Below are positions 47,480 through 56,320 of a stretch of DNA of 64,000 nucleotides, piece by piece (the stretch's first letter is position 1; each line of letters begins with the position of its first letter). A model generated the notes under the pieces. It did no database searches. It was not told the DNA's origin and was given only the letters and a program-made list of their open reading frames with translations. The translations under genes and the position numbers were made by a program. Source of the stretch: Methylococcales bacterium. Its GTDB lineage: Bacteria > Pseudomonadota > Gammaproteobacteria > Methylococcales > Methylomonadaceae. Location: contig JAUZSN010000002.1 of assembly GCA_030949405.1 (NCBI GenBank), positions 1,656,553 to 1,720,552 of the forward strand, given 5' to 3'.

Positions 47480-48520
47480 TTATAGGTTCCATTGTAGTTT
47501 GCAATAGCTGCTTAATAGGGGCAGGTAAGGCTAAAGTGTTAAGGTGTTCTGAGTGAGTCCAAACAGCTTCTTTTTTTTTCCATCACAATTGTATTCGGTG
47601 AGTCACACTTAATGAGTAACGGGGTGTAATCTAAATGGTAATGTGAAAAAGTATGGCGTTGACAGCTCAGTTTTGTTTGTTTTTTTAAAATAATATTAGA
47701 TTGCTTGCACCAATCATCGGCTTCCTGAATGGATGAAAACTCAGGAAAACTCCATAATCCCCCCCAAATACCTGTGGGTGGGCGTTTTTCTAATAAGACC
47801 TGTTGTTGGCTGTGCAAAATTAAAAATACACAGGTTTTTAGGGGCTTTTCTTTTTTTAGGTTTAGGGGTGGGTAATTCGGCGACCCTTCCTTGTAACCAA
47901 GCTTGACACTGTTTAACTAATGGACAATGTTCACAGTCTGGCTTACTTCGTGTGCATAATGTTGCGCCTAAATCCATGATCGCTTGGGTATAATCCGCGA
48001 CCCGTTCATTAGGGGTGTAAAAACGACTGAGTTCCCATAACTTTTTAGTCATCGCTGTGAGTCCTGTCCACCCTGATAAGGCGTGAAAGCGGACTAAGAC
48101 GCGCCGTACATTGCCATCTAAAATAGCCGCTGAATGATTAAAGGCTATACTTGAAATAGCTCCTGCGGTGGATAATCCTATTCCAGGGAAGGTCACTAAT
48201 TCATCAACATTATCGGGAAAATAAGCTTGTTTAACAATTATTTTTGCGGTTTTATGTAGGTTTCTTGCCCGCGCATAATAGCCGAGTCCCGCCCAATAAT
48301 GTAAGGTTTCATCTAAAGAGGCGTTTGCAAGGGTTTCAATATCAGGGAACGCCTGCATAAAACGTTCAAAATAAGGAATCACGGTGGCAACTTGGGTTTG
48401 TTGTAACATGATTTCTGATATCCAAACACGATAAGGAGTAACAGGTTGTTGCCAAGGCAAATCTTTACGGCCGTTATGATCAAACCAAAGTAGCAACTGT
48501 TGTTGGAAATAAGCTTTCAT
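47454..48520 (-). pseudogene. mutY: A/G-specific adenine glycosylase, two single-base frameshifts
   Basis: The DNA repair enzyme removes A opposite 8-oxoG. From the ATG at 48520 the catalytic half is intact: WISEIMLQQTQVATVIPYF, FPGIGLSTAGAISS, LDGNVRRVL with the catalytic Asp, and the 4Fe-4S ligands C-6-C-2-C-5-C in CTRSKPDCEHCPLVKQC. An extra A in the A7 run at 47851-47857 shifts the frame. The second frame (HSQQQVLLEKRPPTGIWGGL, WSFPEF) is the NUDIX-like 8-oxoG domain. An extra A in the A9 run at 47571-47579 shifts again to EAVWTHSEHLNTLALPAPIK and a stop at 47454. Removing both gives 354 residues, the normal size. The homopolymer pattern makes a sequence error likely; if real, a truncated glycosylase remains. 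Confidence 0.9.
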
Positions 48521-48584
48521 TAAATTGAGCCGATAAAAAAGGGAGGTTTAGTGTTTAAACAGCCCTTCTTAAAGAAAGAAAAGA

Positions 48585-49160
48585 TTAAACAGAGACACCG
48601 TAGCTTGAGGCTAACGGCCCTAAACCGCCATTAAAACCTTGACCGACCGCTCTAAATTTCCAGTCATTTCCATGACGATACAATTCACCAAACACCATAG
48701 CCGTTTCAACACTGGCATCTTCTGATAAGTCATAACGTGCAATTTCTGTATCATTGGTATCATTAAGCACCCGAACAAAGGCATTACTGACTTGTCCAAA
48801 ATTCTGATTACGGGTGTCCGCTTCATGAATCGTTACGGCGATGATAAATTTATCCACATTAGTTGGTACTTTGGCTAAATCAACGGTGATTGCTTCGTCA
48901 TCGCCTTCCCCTTCCCCTGTTTGATTATCACCTAAATGAACAATTGAGCCACATTCTGAGGTTTTATTGTTATAAAAAATAAAGCTATTATCAGAGAGTA
49001 TTTTACCCTCAGTGTTTAATAAAAAACCCACGGCATCTAAATCAAATGCTGAGCCATCGGTTGCGCGGACATCCCAGCCTAATCCAATTTTAATGTGTGT
49101 TAAGCCTGGGGCTTCTTTGCTTAAATTTACATTTCCGCCTTTTGAGAGTGAAACTGCCAT
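48585..49160 (-). CDS. TerD-family stress protein
   Basis: The 191-residue TerD domain has the Ca-binding pattern [23 protein letters not shown] and [18 protein letters not shown], then [18 protein letters not shown] and the C-terminal [20 protein letters not shown]. The family is linked to tellurite resistance and broader stress or phage responses. Only one copy is here and no terABCZ partners are in view, so its role is open. A good Shine-Dalgarno (AGGAG) precedes the ATG. Confidence 0.93.
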   Translation of the reverse strand: MAVSLSKGGNVNLSKEAPGLTHIKIGLGWDVRATDGSAFDLDAVGFLLNTEGKILSDNSFIFYNNKTSECGSIVHLGDNQTGEGEGDDEAITVDLAKVPTNVDKFIIAVTIHEADTRNQNFGQVSNAFVRVLNDTNDTEIARYDLSEDASVETAMVFGELYRHGNDWKFRAVGQGFNGGLGPLASSYGVSV

Positions 49161-49435
49161 TTTTTGCTCCTAATTGTTATTAATGATTATCATAATAATG
49201 TGAACGCTAAATTTTTGCTCACAGTTAAGAGTTTACTTAAGTTTTAAAAAAAAGCTACCTATCCCGTATTAAATAATAAGGCATCCTTAAATAATTTAAC
49301 GGGTTATTTTTGTAAAAGCTTAACTATTGAACATTAAGGTGAGTTACGTTAAGGTGATAGCGTCCGCTTGTTGGGTGAAGAATTTGCTTTATCCATAGGG
49401 CTATTTTTTAGTATTTTAGGGACACTTATTATCTT

Positions 49436-50476
49436 ATGTTTAAAAAAATTAAATTTGGCTTAATACTCATTTTATTATTGATCAGTCATGGGACTCACGC
49501 AGAGCGAATCCCTAAAATTGTTGGAGGCGAAACAACGAGTTCGGCTAAATGGCCTTGGATGGCGGCATTGGCTTATCAACCGTTATCAGAAAATAGAAAT
49601 ATTTTTTGTGGCGCAAGTTTAATTGCTAAAGATTGGCTGCTAACAGCGGCGCATTGTGTCATTGGGGAGACTACGGATAGTTTTGGTATTGTCATCCATA
49701 ATGAACGCTTATTTGTAGCGCGTATTATTATTCATCCGTCGTACAATAAAATAACCTTTGATAATGATTTAGCTCTGATTCAACTAACCCATGAGTCTAA
49801 AAATGACCCTATTAAAATTATATCGCCTTATACGTCTCAAGATAGGGCAGAAAAAATGGCTATTGCCTTAGGTTGGGGAACAACCTCGGCGACGGAGACA
49901 ATTTATCCCACCCAATTACAACAAGTCGCCTTATCAATTGTTGATACCTCAATTTGCAGGTCTTTTATGGGGAATGTGACTGAAAATATGCTCTGTGCAG
50001 GCGATGATTTATATCAAAAAGATACCTGTCAAGGCGATAGTGGTGGGCCTTTAGTTGTTTTCGATACGGAAAGCAATACTTGGCAACAAGCGGGAATTAC
50101 CAGTTGGGGATTTAAGTGCGCTCAAAAGGATAGCTACGGGGTTTATACCCGCGTTAAAAAATATACTGACTTTATTTCAAAAACGATTTGTACGGATAAC
50201 GCGCTGATTCCCCCTGTATTAGCGTTAACGGTGACGGATGATTTAGTGACTGCCCAGTGGACACATGCGCCTAATGCAACGGGATACCGTTTAAATTACG
50301 CGCTCTATCCTCAAGGGCAAGTCATTCATAGTATAGATATGAACCAATTAGGACTTTATTCTGTTGCTTTAAAAGCAGGGGATGCCTATTATGTTGCCAT
50401 AACAAATTATCGTGATAATTGCCTCAGTGATTTTTCTAATATTGAATCGTTTAGCCATTCTGGGCTTGTACAATAA
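49436..50476 (+). CDS. Secreted trypsin-like serine protease with C-terminal beta domain
   Basis: The protein has 346 residues. The signal peptide (about 1-22) ends THA and a short propeptide leads to IVGG near residue 29, the typical activation site. The catalytic triad is His73 in TAAHC, Asp111 in DNDLALI and Ser202 in QGDSGGP. Cysteines are placed as in chymotrypsin-fold S1 proteases. The last about 80 residues (PPVLALTVTDDLVTAQWTHA and on) look like a fibronectin type III-like domain. It is likely periplasmic or secreted and monocistronic. S1A proteases of this kind are not universal in proteobacteria and may be acquired. Confidence 0.93.
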   Translation: MFKKIKFGLILILLLISHGTHAERIPKIVGGETTSSAKWPWMAALAYQPLSENRNIFCGASLIAKDWLLTAAHCVIGETTDSFGIVIHNERLFVARIIIHPSYNKITFDNDLALIQLTHESKNDPIKIISPYTSQDRAEKMAIALGWGTTSATETIYPTQLQQVALSIVDTSICRSFMGNVTENMLCAGDDLYQKDTCQGDSGGPLVVFDTESNTWQQAGITSWGFKCAQKDSYGVYTRVKKYTDFISKTICTDNALIPPVLALTVTDDLVTAQWTHAPNATGYRLNYALYPQGQVIHSIDMNQLGLYSVALKAGDAYYVAITNYRDNCLSDFSNIESFSHSGLVQ

Positions 50477-50529
50477 AGGCACTCGCTATCGACATCCTCA
50501 CATAAAAAGTAAAGGGTGTAAAGGTTGGC

Positions 50530-51024
50530 TTAGATCGTTAGCTTTAAATCAATCTTGTGTTGTTTTAAATTGGTTTTATCAAATTCGCACCATAAATCAG
50601 CATAACTTTTTTTGCTGATCGGATGTAATAGATTGGCTGCAATTTCGGCTAAAGGTTCTAATACAAATGCATAGCGTTCAATTTCATCACGAGGAATTTG
50701 TAAGCGTTCTTTAGTGAGTACCAGATCCCCATAAAGAATTAAATCTAAATCCAGTGTTCTGGCTGAGAATTTTTGACTATTTCGCGTTCGCCCATGAGCG
50801 AGTTCAATCTCTCTTAGTTGTTTAGCGACAAGCGTTACATCAAGCGTTGATTTAAAGGCGACGATTAAGTTATAAAAAAAATTTCCTGAAAATCCCACGG
50901 CTTCTGATTCATAAACACTTGAGATTATAAGTTGGCCAAAATAGTCTTCGAGTGCAATTAGACTGGAACGTACATTGTGTTCTCGTTCAATATTGCTGCC
51001 GATGCTAATGTATCCTGTTGGCAT
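50530..51024 (-). CDS. folK: 2-amino-4-hydroxy-6-hydroxymethyldihydropteridine pyrophosphokinase
   Basis: It transfers pyrophosphate from ATP in folate biosynthesis. The 164 residues contain YISIGSNIEREHNVRSSL, VYESEAVGF, the pterin/ATP loop IELAHGRTRNSQKFSARTLDLDLILYGD with the two metal-binding Asp, and IPRDEIERYAFVLEPLAEIA. It is 2 bp downstream of folB, forming a folate operon. Confidence 0.95.
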   Translation of the reverse strand: MPTGYISIGSNIEREHNVRSSLIALEDYFGQLIISSVYESEAVGFSGNFFYNLIVAFKSTLDVTLVAKQLREIELAHGRTRNSQKFSARTLDLDLILYGDLVLTKERLQIPRDEIERYAFVLEPLAEIAANLLHPISKKSYADLWCEFDKTNLKQHKIDLKLTI

Positions 51025-51026
51025 GA

Positions 51027-51380
51027 TTACATTGCTCCTCGTTCAATAATAATGCCGACATCGCTTGCGCCACTAATTGCGCCTTTTTTATTTAAAGTAA
51101 TTTTGACCCACGGTACATTAAATTCTGAACGAATAATGCGTGCAATTTCTTCAATTAATTTTTCAACTAAAAAGAATTGACTGGTTTCAACAAAAGAAAT
51201 AATACGTTTAGAAACAGCTTTATAATCAAGCGTATCCGTAATATCATCACTTTTTGCAGCTTGCGTAATATCAAAAGCCATTTCTATATTGAGTATCACT
51301 GTTTGTTTAGTTTCACGTTCCCAATCATAGATGCCAATAATTGTTTTAATTTCAAGGCCGCCTAAAAAGATAATGTCCAT
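51027..51380 (-). CDS. folB: Dihydroneopterin aldolase
   Basis: The 117-residue enzyme of folate synthesis cleaves dihydroneopterin to the hydroxymethyl pterin used by FolK. FLGGLEIKTIIGIYDWERE is the family start, DYKAVSKRIISFVETSQFFLVEKLIEEIA includes the catalytic Glu-Leu-Ile-Glu region, and WVKITLNKKGAI ends the fold. It is upstream of folK with a 2-bp gap and divergent from plsY. Confidence 0.95.
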   Translation of the reverse strand: MDIIFLGGLEIKTIIGIYDWERETKQTVILNIEMAFDITQAAKSDDITDTLDYKAVSKRIISFVETSQFFLVEKLIEEIARIIRSEFNVPWVKITLNKKGAISGASDVGIIIERGAM

Positions 51381-51467
51381 TGTATTTTTCCAGTTAAAAT
51401 AGTGATTTTAAATAATTAACGGTTAAGTATAAATAATTATGATACAGGTTTTCAAGAGGATTAAATT

Positions 51468-52040
51468 ATGATTGAGTGGTTACTTGTTCCTGGTGCGTAT
51501 CTAATAGGTTCAATTTCGAGTGCTGTTATTGTTTGTCAATTAATGGGATTACCAGACCCTAGGGGGCAAGGATCGGGTAATCCAGGGGCGACGAATGTTG
51601 TACGCATCGGAGGTAAAAAAGCGGGTGTAATTACTTTAGTTGGGGATGCATTAAAGGGGGTGATTCCCGTTTTAATTGCCCAATTACTCAATGTTGAGAC
51701 TCTTTTGTTGGCCTGTGTTGTTTTTGCTGCCTTTATTGGGCATTTATATCCTGTCTTTTTTGAGTTTAAAGGAGGGAAGGGCGTTGCAACTTCATTAGGG
51801 GTTGCTTTAGGGGTTGATGTTTTTTTAGGCTTTTCCCTACTAGCAACTTGGTTATTGGTTTATAAAATAAGTAAAATTTCGTCGCTTTCAGCCTTAGTCG
51901 CCAGTATTTTCGCGCCGATTTATGTTTGGTTTATGGTGGGGGATGGTTATTTAGTGATTACCTTTACAATAACAACAATTTTATTATTATATAGGCATAC
52001 AAGTAATATTAAAAAATTGATAAAAGGAACGGAAACTTAA
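51468..52040 (+). CDS. plsY: Glycerol-3-phosphate acyltransferase (acyl-phosphate type)
   Basis: An integral membrane enzyme making lysophosphatidate from acyl phosphate. The 190 residues have five hydrophobic segments and the three conserved cytoplasmic loops: GSISSAVIVCQLMGLPDPR, GSGNPGATNVVRIGGKKAG and GHLYPVFFEFKGGKGVATSLG. AAGAGGA precedes the ATG. The order folK-folB-plsY is common in gammaproteobacteria. Confidence 0.95.
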   Translation: MIEWLLVPGAYLIGSISSAVIVCQLMGLPDPRGQGSGNPGATNVVRIGGKKAGVITLVGDALKGVIPVLIAQLLNVETLLLACVVFAAFIGHLYPVFFEFKGGKGVATSLGVALGVDVFLGFSLLATWLLVYKISKISSLSALVASIFAPIYVWFMVGDGYLVITFTITTILLLYRHTSNIKKLIKGTET

Positions 52041-52163
52041 GGAAATTTTATTTTTACAATGGCGAGGAATGAGATAACCTTTTTTTTCTAAAACTTAAAT
52101 TAATGGTTCAAATATTTAAGCACTGAATATTTTAGGTTAAATGTTGAATAAAGGGGAGGGGGA

Positions 52164-52604
52164 ATGCCAAATCTTGATTATTGTCATCTGAAAGTTTTTG
52201 GGTCTGATTTTCAGGCTAAAAATTTTTCAGATGATATGAATATTTTGAATGCAAAGATTTTATACCGAGAAAAAAACTATCCAAGATCACCGGTCACTGC
52301 ATTAAAGTTAGGGCGTGTAAGTACTTGGAAAACACCAAAGGCTTATTTTAGTCATGATGGTGTTACCAACCCCTTTAAAATCTATTTGAATGAAGAGCGG
52401 TTTATGCTTAACTTTCTTAAAAAATTTTATGAGTTACAAAAAATACTTTTACCCTATAAAAACGAAACGGTAGAAATATATTTTTCAGCGATTTATACGG
52501 CATCTGTTGAAGAAAAATCCACAGGCGTTTATTTTGGGGTAGAACTTATTGAAGCCTTATGCAAATTAGAGGCTTCAATATCAACAGAAGTGATTTTTGA
52601 ATAA
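52164..52604 (+). CDS. Uncharacterised protein, possibly DUF4279-like
   Basis: The 146-residue soluble protein has no signal peptide or membrane segment. It begins MPNLDYCHLKVFGSDFQAKNF. The C-terminal VEIYFSAIYTASVEEKSTGV and YFGVELIEALCKLEASISTE have the strand-helix pattern of DUF4279-type proteins, some of which are immunity-like. The similarity is weak and by eye. AAGGGGAGGGGG just before the ATG is a very strong ribosome site. It is isolated between plsY and the broken peptide transporter. Confidence 0.65.
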   Translation: MPNLDYCHLKVFGSDFQAKNFSDDMNILNAKILYREKNYPRSPVTALKLGRVSTWKTPKAYFSHDGVTNPFKIYLNEERFMLNFLKKFYELQKILLPYKNETVEIYFSAIYTASVEEKSTGVYFGVELIEALCKLEASISTEVIFE

Positions 52605-52699
52605 GCTGAGGTTGCTGATTCAACGTATAAAATTAGGTAAAGAGATGAAATATCGCTAAAAATGATTTGAGTGAGTAAGGATAATTTAGGGGGGAATGG

Positions 52700-54034
52700 T
52701 TATTTTTCTAGTTGTAAATGATTTTGTTCTTTATAGTAACGAATGACCCCTAAAAACAAGACCGCCGTTACAAACATAAGCCCCGTAAAAAACCAAAAAT
52801 AGCTTGCACCTGCTAATTTACTACTGCCATCGGCATTAATAATAAAAAAATTAACCGCACTGGTAAATAAATTACCGATCGCAACCGACATAAAGAAAAA
52901 GGCCATGACAAACGATTTCATACTGTTGGGTGCTTGGGTATATGAAAACTCTAAGCAGGTGACTGAAACCATGACTTCTGCGGCGGTTAATAAAACATAG
53001 GCTAATAATTGCCATGCAATGGAAGGCGTTAAACCATCATCTATTTGCATTTGAATCAAGGCAGGAACAGCAAAAGCAATCGCGGTAATAAACATGCCGA
53101 TGGCAATTTTTCGTAAGGCGGTTAATTCAAATAGGCGGTTTAAAAGCGGGTAAATGCCATAGGAAAAAAGGGGGACTAAGAGGATAATTAATAAAGGGTT
53201 GGCCGCTTGGACTTGTGATGGTAAGACTTCAACTCCCCATAAAACTCGATCCATTTTTTGTGCTTGTAATACCCAAGATGAACCTATTTGTTCAAATAAG
53301 GCCCAAAACATGGCGACAAATAGATAGATACTGCTTAATTTACCTAAAGTCATTAAGCCGACTCAACTTAATGATTCTTTAACAAAATTCATGCCTGCGG
53401 GGGGAATGTGTACAAAACGATGACGGCCCCACCAAAAAGAGATTGTGGCTAATAACATGACTAGGCCAGGAAGACCAAAGGCCCATGATGAGCCATAGTG
53501 TTGTAATACCCAAGGAATAATCAACATGGCTGCAAACGCGCCTAAGTTAATGGATAGATAAAACCAGCCGAAGACCTTACTTAATAAATGTTGATTGGTT
53601 CGGCCAAATTGATCGCCAAGATGAGAAGATACACACGGTTTAATTCCCCCCGCCCCTAATGCAATTAAACTCTGCCCAATTAATAAGCCCATACGGGTGT
53701 CATCTAATGCTAATGCAAAATGGCCAAAACAATAGACAATGGACAAGCAAATAATAGTTCGATATTTTCCTAACACGCCATCCGCTAATAAAGCCCCTAA
53801 TAGAGGCGTTAAATAAACAGCGGAAACAAATAAATGAAAAAAACCTTGAGCCTCCGCTTCACTCATTACATCCAGTTGTCCCTGTGTATTGGTCATATAC
53901 TGGGTCATAAAGACAACTAAGATCGCTCGCATTCCATAATAACTAAAACGTTCAGCCGCCTCATTACCCACAATAAAAGGGATACCGTCAGGTAGTTTTT
54001 CAGTGGCAACAGGGGAATTTTTATAGTGATTCAT
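52700..54034 (-). pseudogene. POT-family (PTR2) peptide transporter with in-frame TGA
   Basis: The N-terminal half starts at 54034 and shows ERFSYYGMRAILVVFM (the POT ExxERFxYY motif), LTPLLGALLADGVLGKYRTI and FYLSINLGAFAAM. It reaches FVKESLS and then a TGA at 53363-53365. The same frame resumes with VGLMTLGKLSSIYLFV and continues FWALFEQIGSSWVLQAQKMD to a normal end at 52700. No base is missing: one nonsense codon separates halves that together give about 444 residues. Proton-coupled di/tripeptide uptake would be the original role. Confidence 0.85.
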
Positions 54035-54298
54035 TTGGTTTTTACACTCGGTTAGGTTGCATTAGTCAGGCGTTTTATGACGGCTTATTTATTTTGAATT
54101 GATTAAATTCAATGTTAAGCCTCTGGTAAAGAGTATTCACCCAAAGAGCCTGTGTATTTTTATTGTAGTGTAACGGTTTTTTTCTAGGATCAGAGGGGGC
54201 AATTAAGACTTGAATATTTTCAATCCCTACGGCAGCGAGCATAAAATTAGATTATTAATACGGGCTATGCGTTCTTAAGCGTGGCGTGAATAACCTCA
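54035..54298. other. Intergenic region between two decayed genes
   Basis: No gene, RNA or mobile element was recognised. It may hold eroded coding sequence beyond recognition. Confidence 0.3.
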
Positions 54299-54793
54299 TT
54301 AGTTTATAAATTTTTCTAATCGGGTCATGGCTTCTTTAATGGTTTCAATCGAGAGGGTATAAATAACGCGTAAATACTGATAACCCGCTAAAAAGGGGGG
54401 GTTTTCCATTAAATAAACGTCCAAAAGTACGATTACAGGGATAACAAAGATTGGGCTTGCGTCATTCTTCATCAAGGTTCAACGTTGCCGCTAAGGTTAA
54501 TAAAAAATGCCCAATAAAAAAATCTAGGCGGTTACGTTAACATCATAATTATCGCTAATAATGTGGGGGTATAATTTTTCGCAATAAAGACGGTCTCTCA
54601 GCCGATGATTATTTTATTTCACCTTGTTGAATAAAGTTCATTTTAGCTTGAATAATGAGGTCAGGGGTTGAAAAATAAGGCTCACCCATTTATAAATAAA
54701 TAGGGTCATGCCCTTGGTTTTTTAATTATTTTACTCGCTGTGATAATAGAATGAAATAAAAAATAATAAAATATTAGCCATTCGTGTTGCCAT
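54299..54793 (-). pseudogene. Decayed class I/II aminotransferase
   Basis: Fragments in several frames follow the order of a PLP-dependent aminotransferase: MATRMANI at 54793 (start), KGHDPIYL then MGEPYFSTPDLIIQAKMNFI (family MEIGEPDFPTP), GLRDRLYCEKLYPHIISDNY (GLxxLRxAIA region), LLTLAATLN, YPCNRTF (the PCYPCNRHF motif), then a jump to the C-terminal AGYQYLRVIYTLSIETIKEA and MTRLEKFIN with stop at 54299. About 200 residues including the PLP lysine are deleted, with several stops. It lies upstream of the broken peptide transporter. Confidence 0.75.
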
Positions 54794-54917
54794 ACGAGGG
54801 GTGTGTTTTTCACTCTGTTTTTAAATAAAATTTGAGTGATAATAACAATATTTCTTGCTAACTGCTCACTATTCTGTTAAAAATGCGCAGTTTTTAATTA
54901 CGCTTAGGAGCTAATGG

Positions 54918-55349
54918 ATGACCGAGTCTAAAAGAGGTGAAAGCCCTTTCAGTTTTATGCCTTATCAAGAAAAAGAAGGTGAAGAGTATATGAATGAGCC
55001 ACAACAAGCTCATTTTAATAAAATACTTAGCAACTGGAAAAATGAGTTGAGAGCAGAGGTTGATCGCACGGTTCATCATATGCAAGATGATGCGGCCAAT
55101 TTTCCTGATCCTAATGACAGGGCGACACAAGAATCTGAATTCAGCTTAGAACTCAGAACTCGTGATCGAGAGCGTAAATTGATTAAAAAAATTGATGAAG
55201 CGTTAGAGTCTATTGAATCGGATGATTATGGTTATTGTGATTCATGTGGTATTGAAATAGGGGTTCGTCGTCTTGAAGCAAGACCGACGGCAACCTTGTG
55301 TATTGATTGTAAAACTTTAGATGAAATCCGTGAAAAACAAATGGGGTGA
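54918..55349 (+). CDS. dksA: RNA polymerase-binding transcription factor DksA
   Basis: The 143-residue protein works with ppGpp to control ribosomal and amino-acid promoters. A coiled-coil pair ([17 protein letters not shown] to [18 protein letters not shown]) carries the tip acidic residues DPNDRATQE. The C-terminal four-Cys zinc finger is [17 protein letters not shown] with CIDC. An out-of-frame ATG sits 4 bases upstream, and TTAGGAGC gives the ribosome site. gluQRS overlaps the 3' end, the usual gammaproteobacterial order. Confidence 0.96.
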   Translation: MTESKRGESPFSFMPYQEKEGEEYMNEPQQAHFNKILSNWKNELRAEVDRTVHHMQDDAANFPDPNDRATQESEFSLELRTRDRERKLIKKIDEALESIESDDYGYCDSCGIEIGVRRLEARPTATLCIDCKTLDEIREKQMG

Positions 55350-56250
55350 TTTTTCGCTGACGGATTCTTTTATTTACCGAGGGCGATTTGCGCCCTCGCC
55401 GACAGGTCAGTTGCATTTAGGGTCACTTTATACGGCGGTTGCAAGTTTTTTAGATGCACGCGCTCATCAAGGACAATGGCTTGTTAGAATGGATGATCTT
55501 GATACGCCACGCAATTATGTGGGGGCGAGCGATGATATTCTAAGAACACTTGACGTTTTTGGTTTACATTGGGATGAGTCTGTTTTCTATCAAAGCCAAC
55601 ACGCTCATCGTTATCAGGCCGTTATTAAGCAATTACGTCAACAGCAACGTATTTACCCGTGTATATGTAGCCGTAAAAACCTTGCGGATGCAAATAGTCA
55701 GGGAATTTACCCTCAGTTTTGTCGCGATAAAGTTATAGCGGCGGATAAAGAGGTTGCTTTGCGTGTTAAAACCACCGAACAGATTATTCATTTTCAAGAC
55801 GAATTACAGGGGTTAACGACTCATAATTTATCGACGGATGAGGGGGATTTTATTATTCAGCGCAAAGATAAGATTATTGCCTATCAACTCGCGGTTGTCG
55901 TTGATGATAATCAGCAGCGCGTTAATCATGTACTACGAGGGATGGATTTATTAACCTCGACTCCTCGACAGTTATACTTACAAAAATTATTAAGCTTCCC
56001 CACGCCTAATTATCTACACAGTCCAATTATTATGGATGAAAAAGGTCAAAAACTGAGCAAGCAAACCTTTGCTAAAGCCATTGATAAGCATCAACCTGAA
56101 AAGACGCTTTTTTATATTCTTGAACTTTTAAAGCAACAGCCCCCAGTGACATTAAAAGGCGCGTCGGTGAACGAACTTTTAAACTGGGCTATTGCGCATT
56201 GGCAGGTTAAAAACTTACAACAGGTACACGCCATACAATTAAAAAAATAA
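55321..56250 (+). CDS. gluQ: Glutamyl-Q tRNA(Asp) synthetase
   Basis: A GluRS paralogue without an anticodon domain that glutamylates queuosine at position 34 of tRNA-Asp. In 309 residues, [20 protein letters not shown] has the HLGS form of [12 protein letters not shown] and [16 protein letters not shown] follow. Zn-site residues lie in [10 protein letters not shown], and the KMSKS equivalent is [10 protein letters not shown]. The listed ATG overlaps dksA by 29 bp; a start closer to FIYRGRFAP with a rare codon cannot be excluded. Confidence 0.93.
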   Translation: MKSVKNKWGDFSLTDSFIYRGRFAPSPTGQLHLGSLYTAVASFLDARAHQGQWLVRMDDLDTPRNYVGASDDILRTLDVFGLHWDESVFYQSQHAHRYQAVIKQLRQQQRIYPCICSRKNLADANSQGIYPQFCRDKVIAADKEVALRVKTTEQIIHFQDELQGLTTHNLSTDEGDFIIQRKDKIIAYQLAVVVDDNQQRVNHVLRGMDLLTSTPRQLYLQKLLSFPTPNYLHSPIIMDEKGQKLSKQTFAKAIDKHQPEKTLFYILELLKQQPPVTLKGASVNELLNWAIAHWQVKNLQQVHAIQLKK

Positions 56251-56255
56251 CGGTA

Positions 56256-56287
56256 AAGACACGATGCTTCACCGCGTCTTCTATTTT
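56256..56287 (+). terminator. Probable terminator of dksA-gluQRS
   Basis: AAGAC...GTCTT with internal CG pairs is followed by CTATTTTT, just after the gluQRS stop and before the convergent sbcC gene. The stem is imperfect. Confidence 0.45.
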
Positions 56288-56320
56288 TATTCATGTTAAC
56301 GGGTGAGTTGAACCGTGTGA

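Noticed and set aside
53363..53365. TGA in the peptide transporter as selenocysteine or Trp codon
   Set aside because: POT transporters have no selenoprotein members known to me, no SECIS-like hairpin follows, and TGA serves as a normal stop elsewhere here (for example at the ends of rsgA and trmB).
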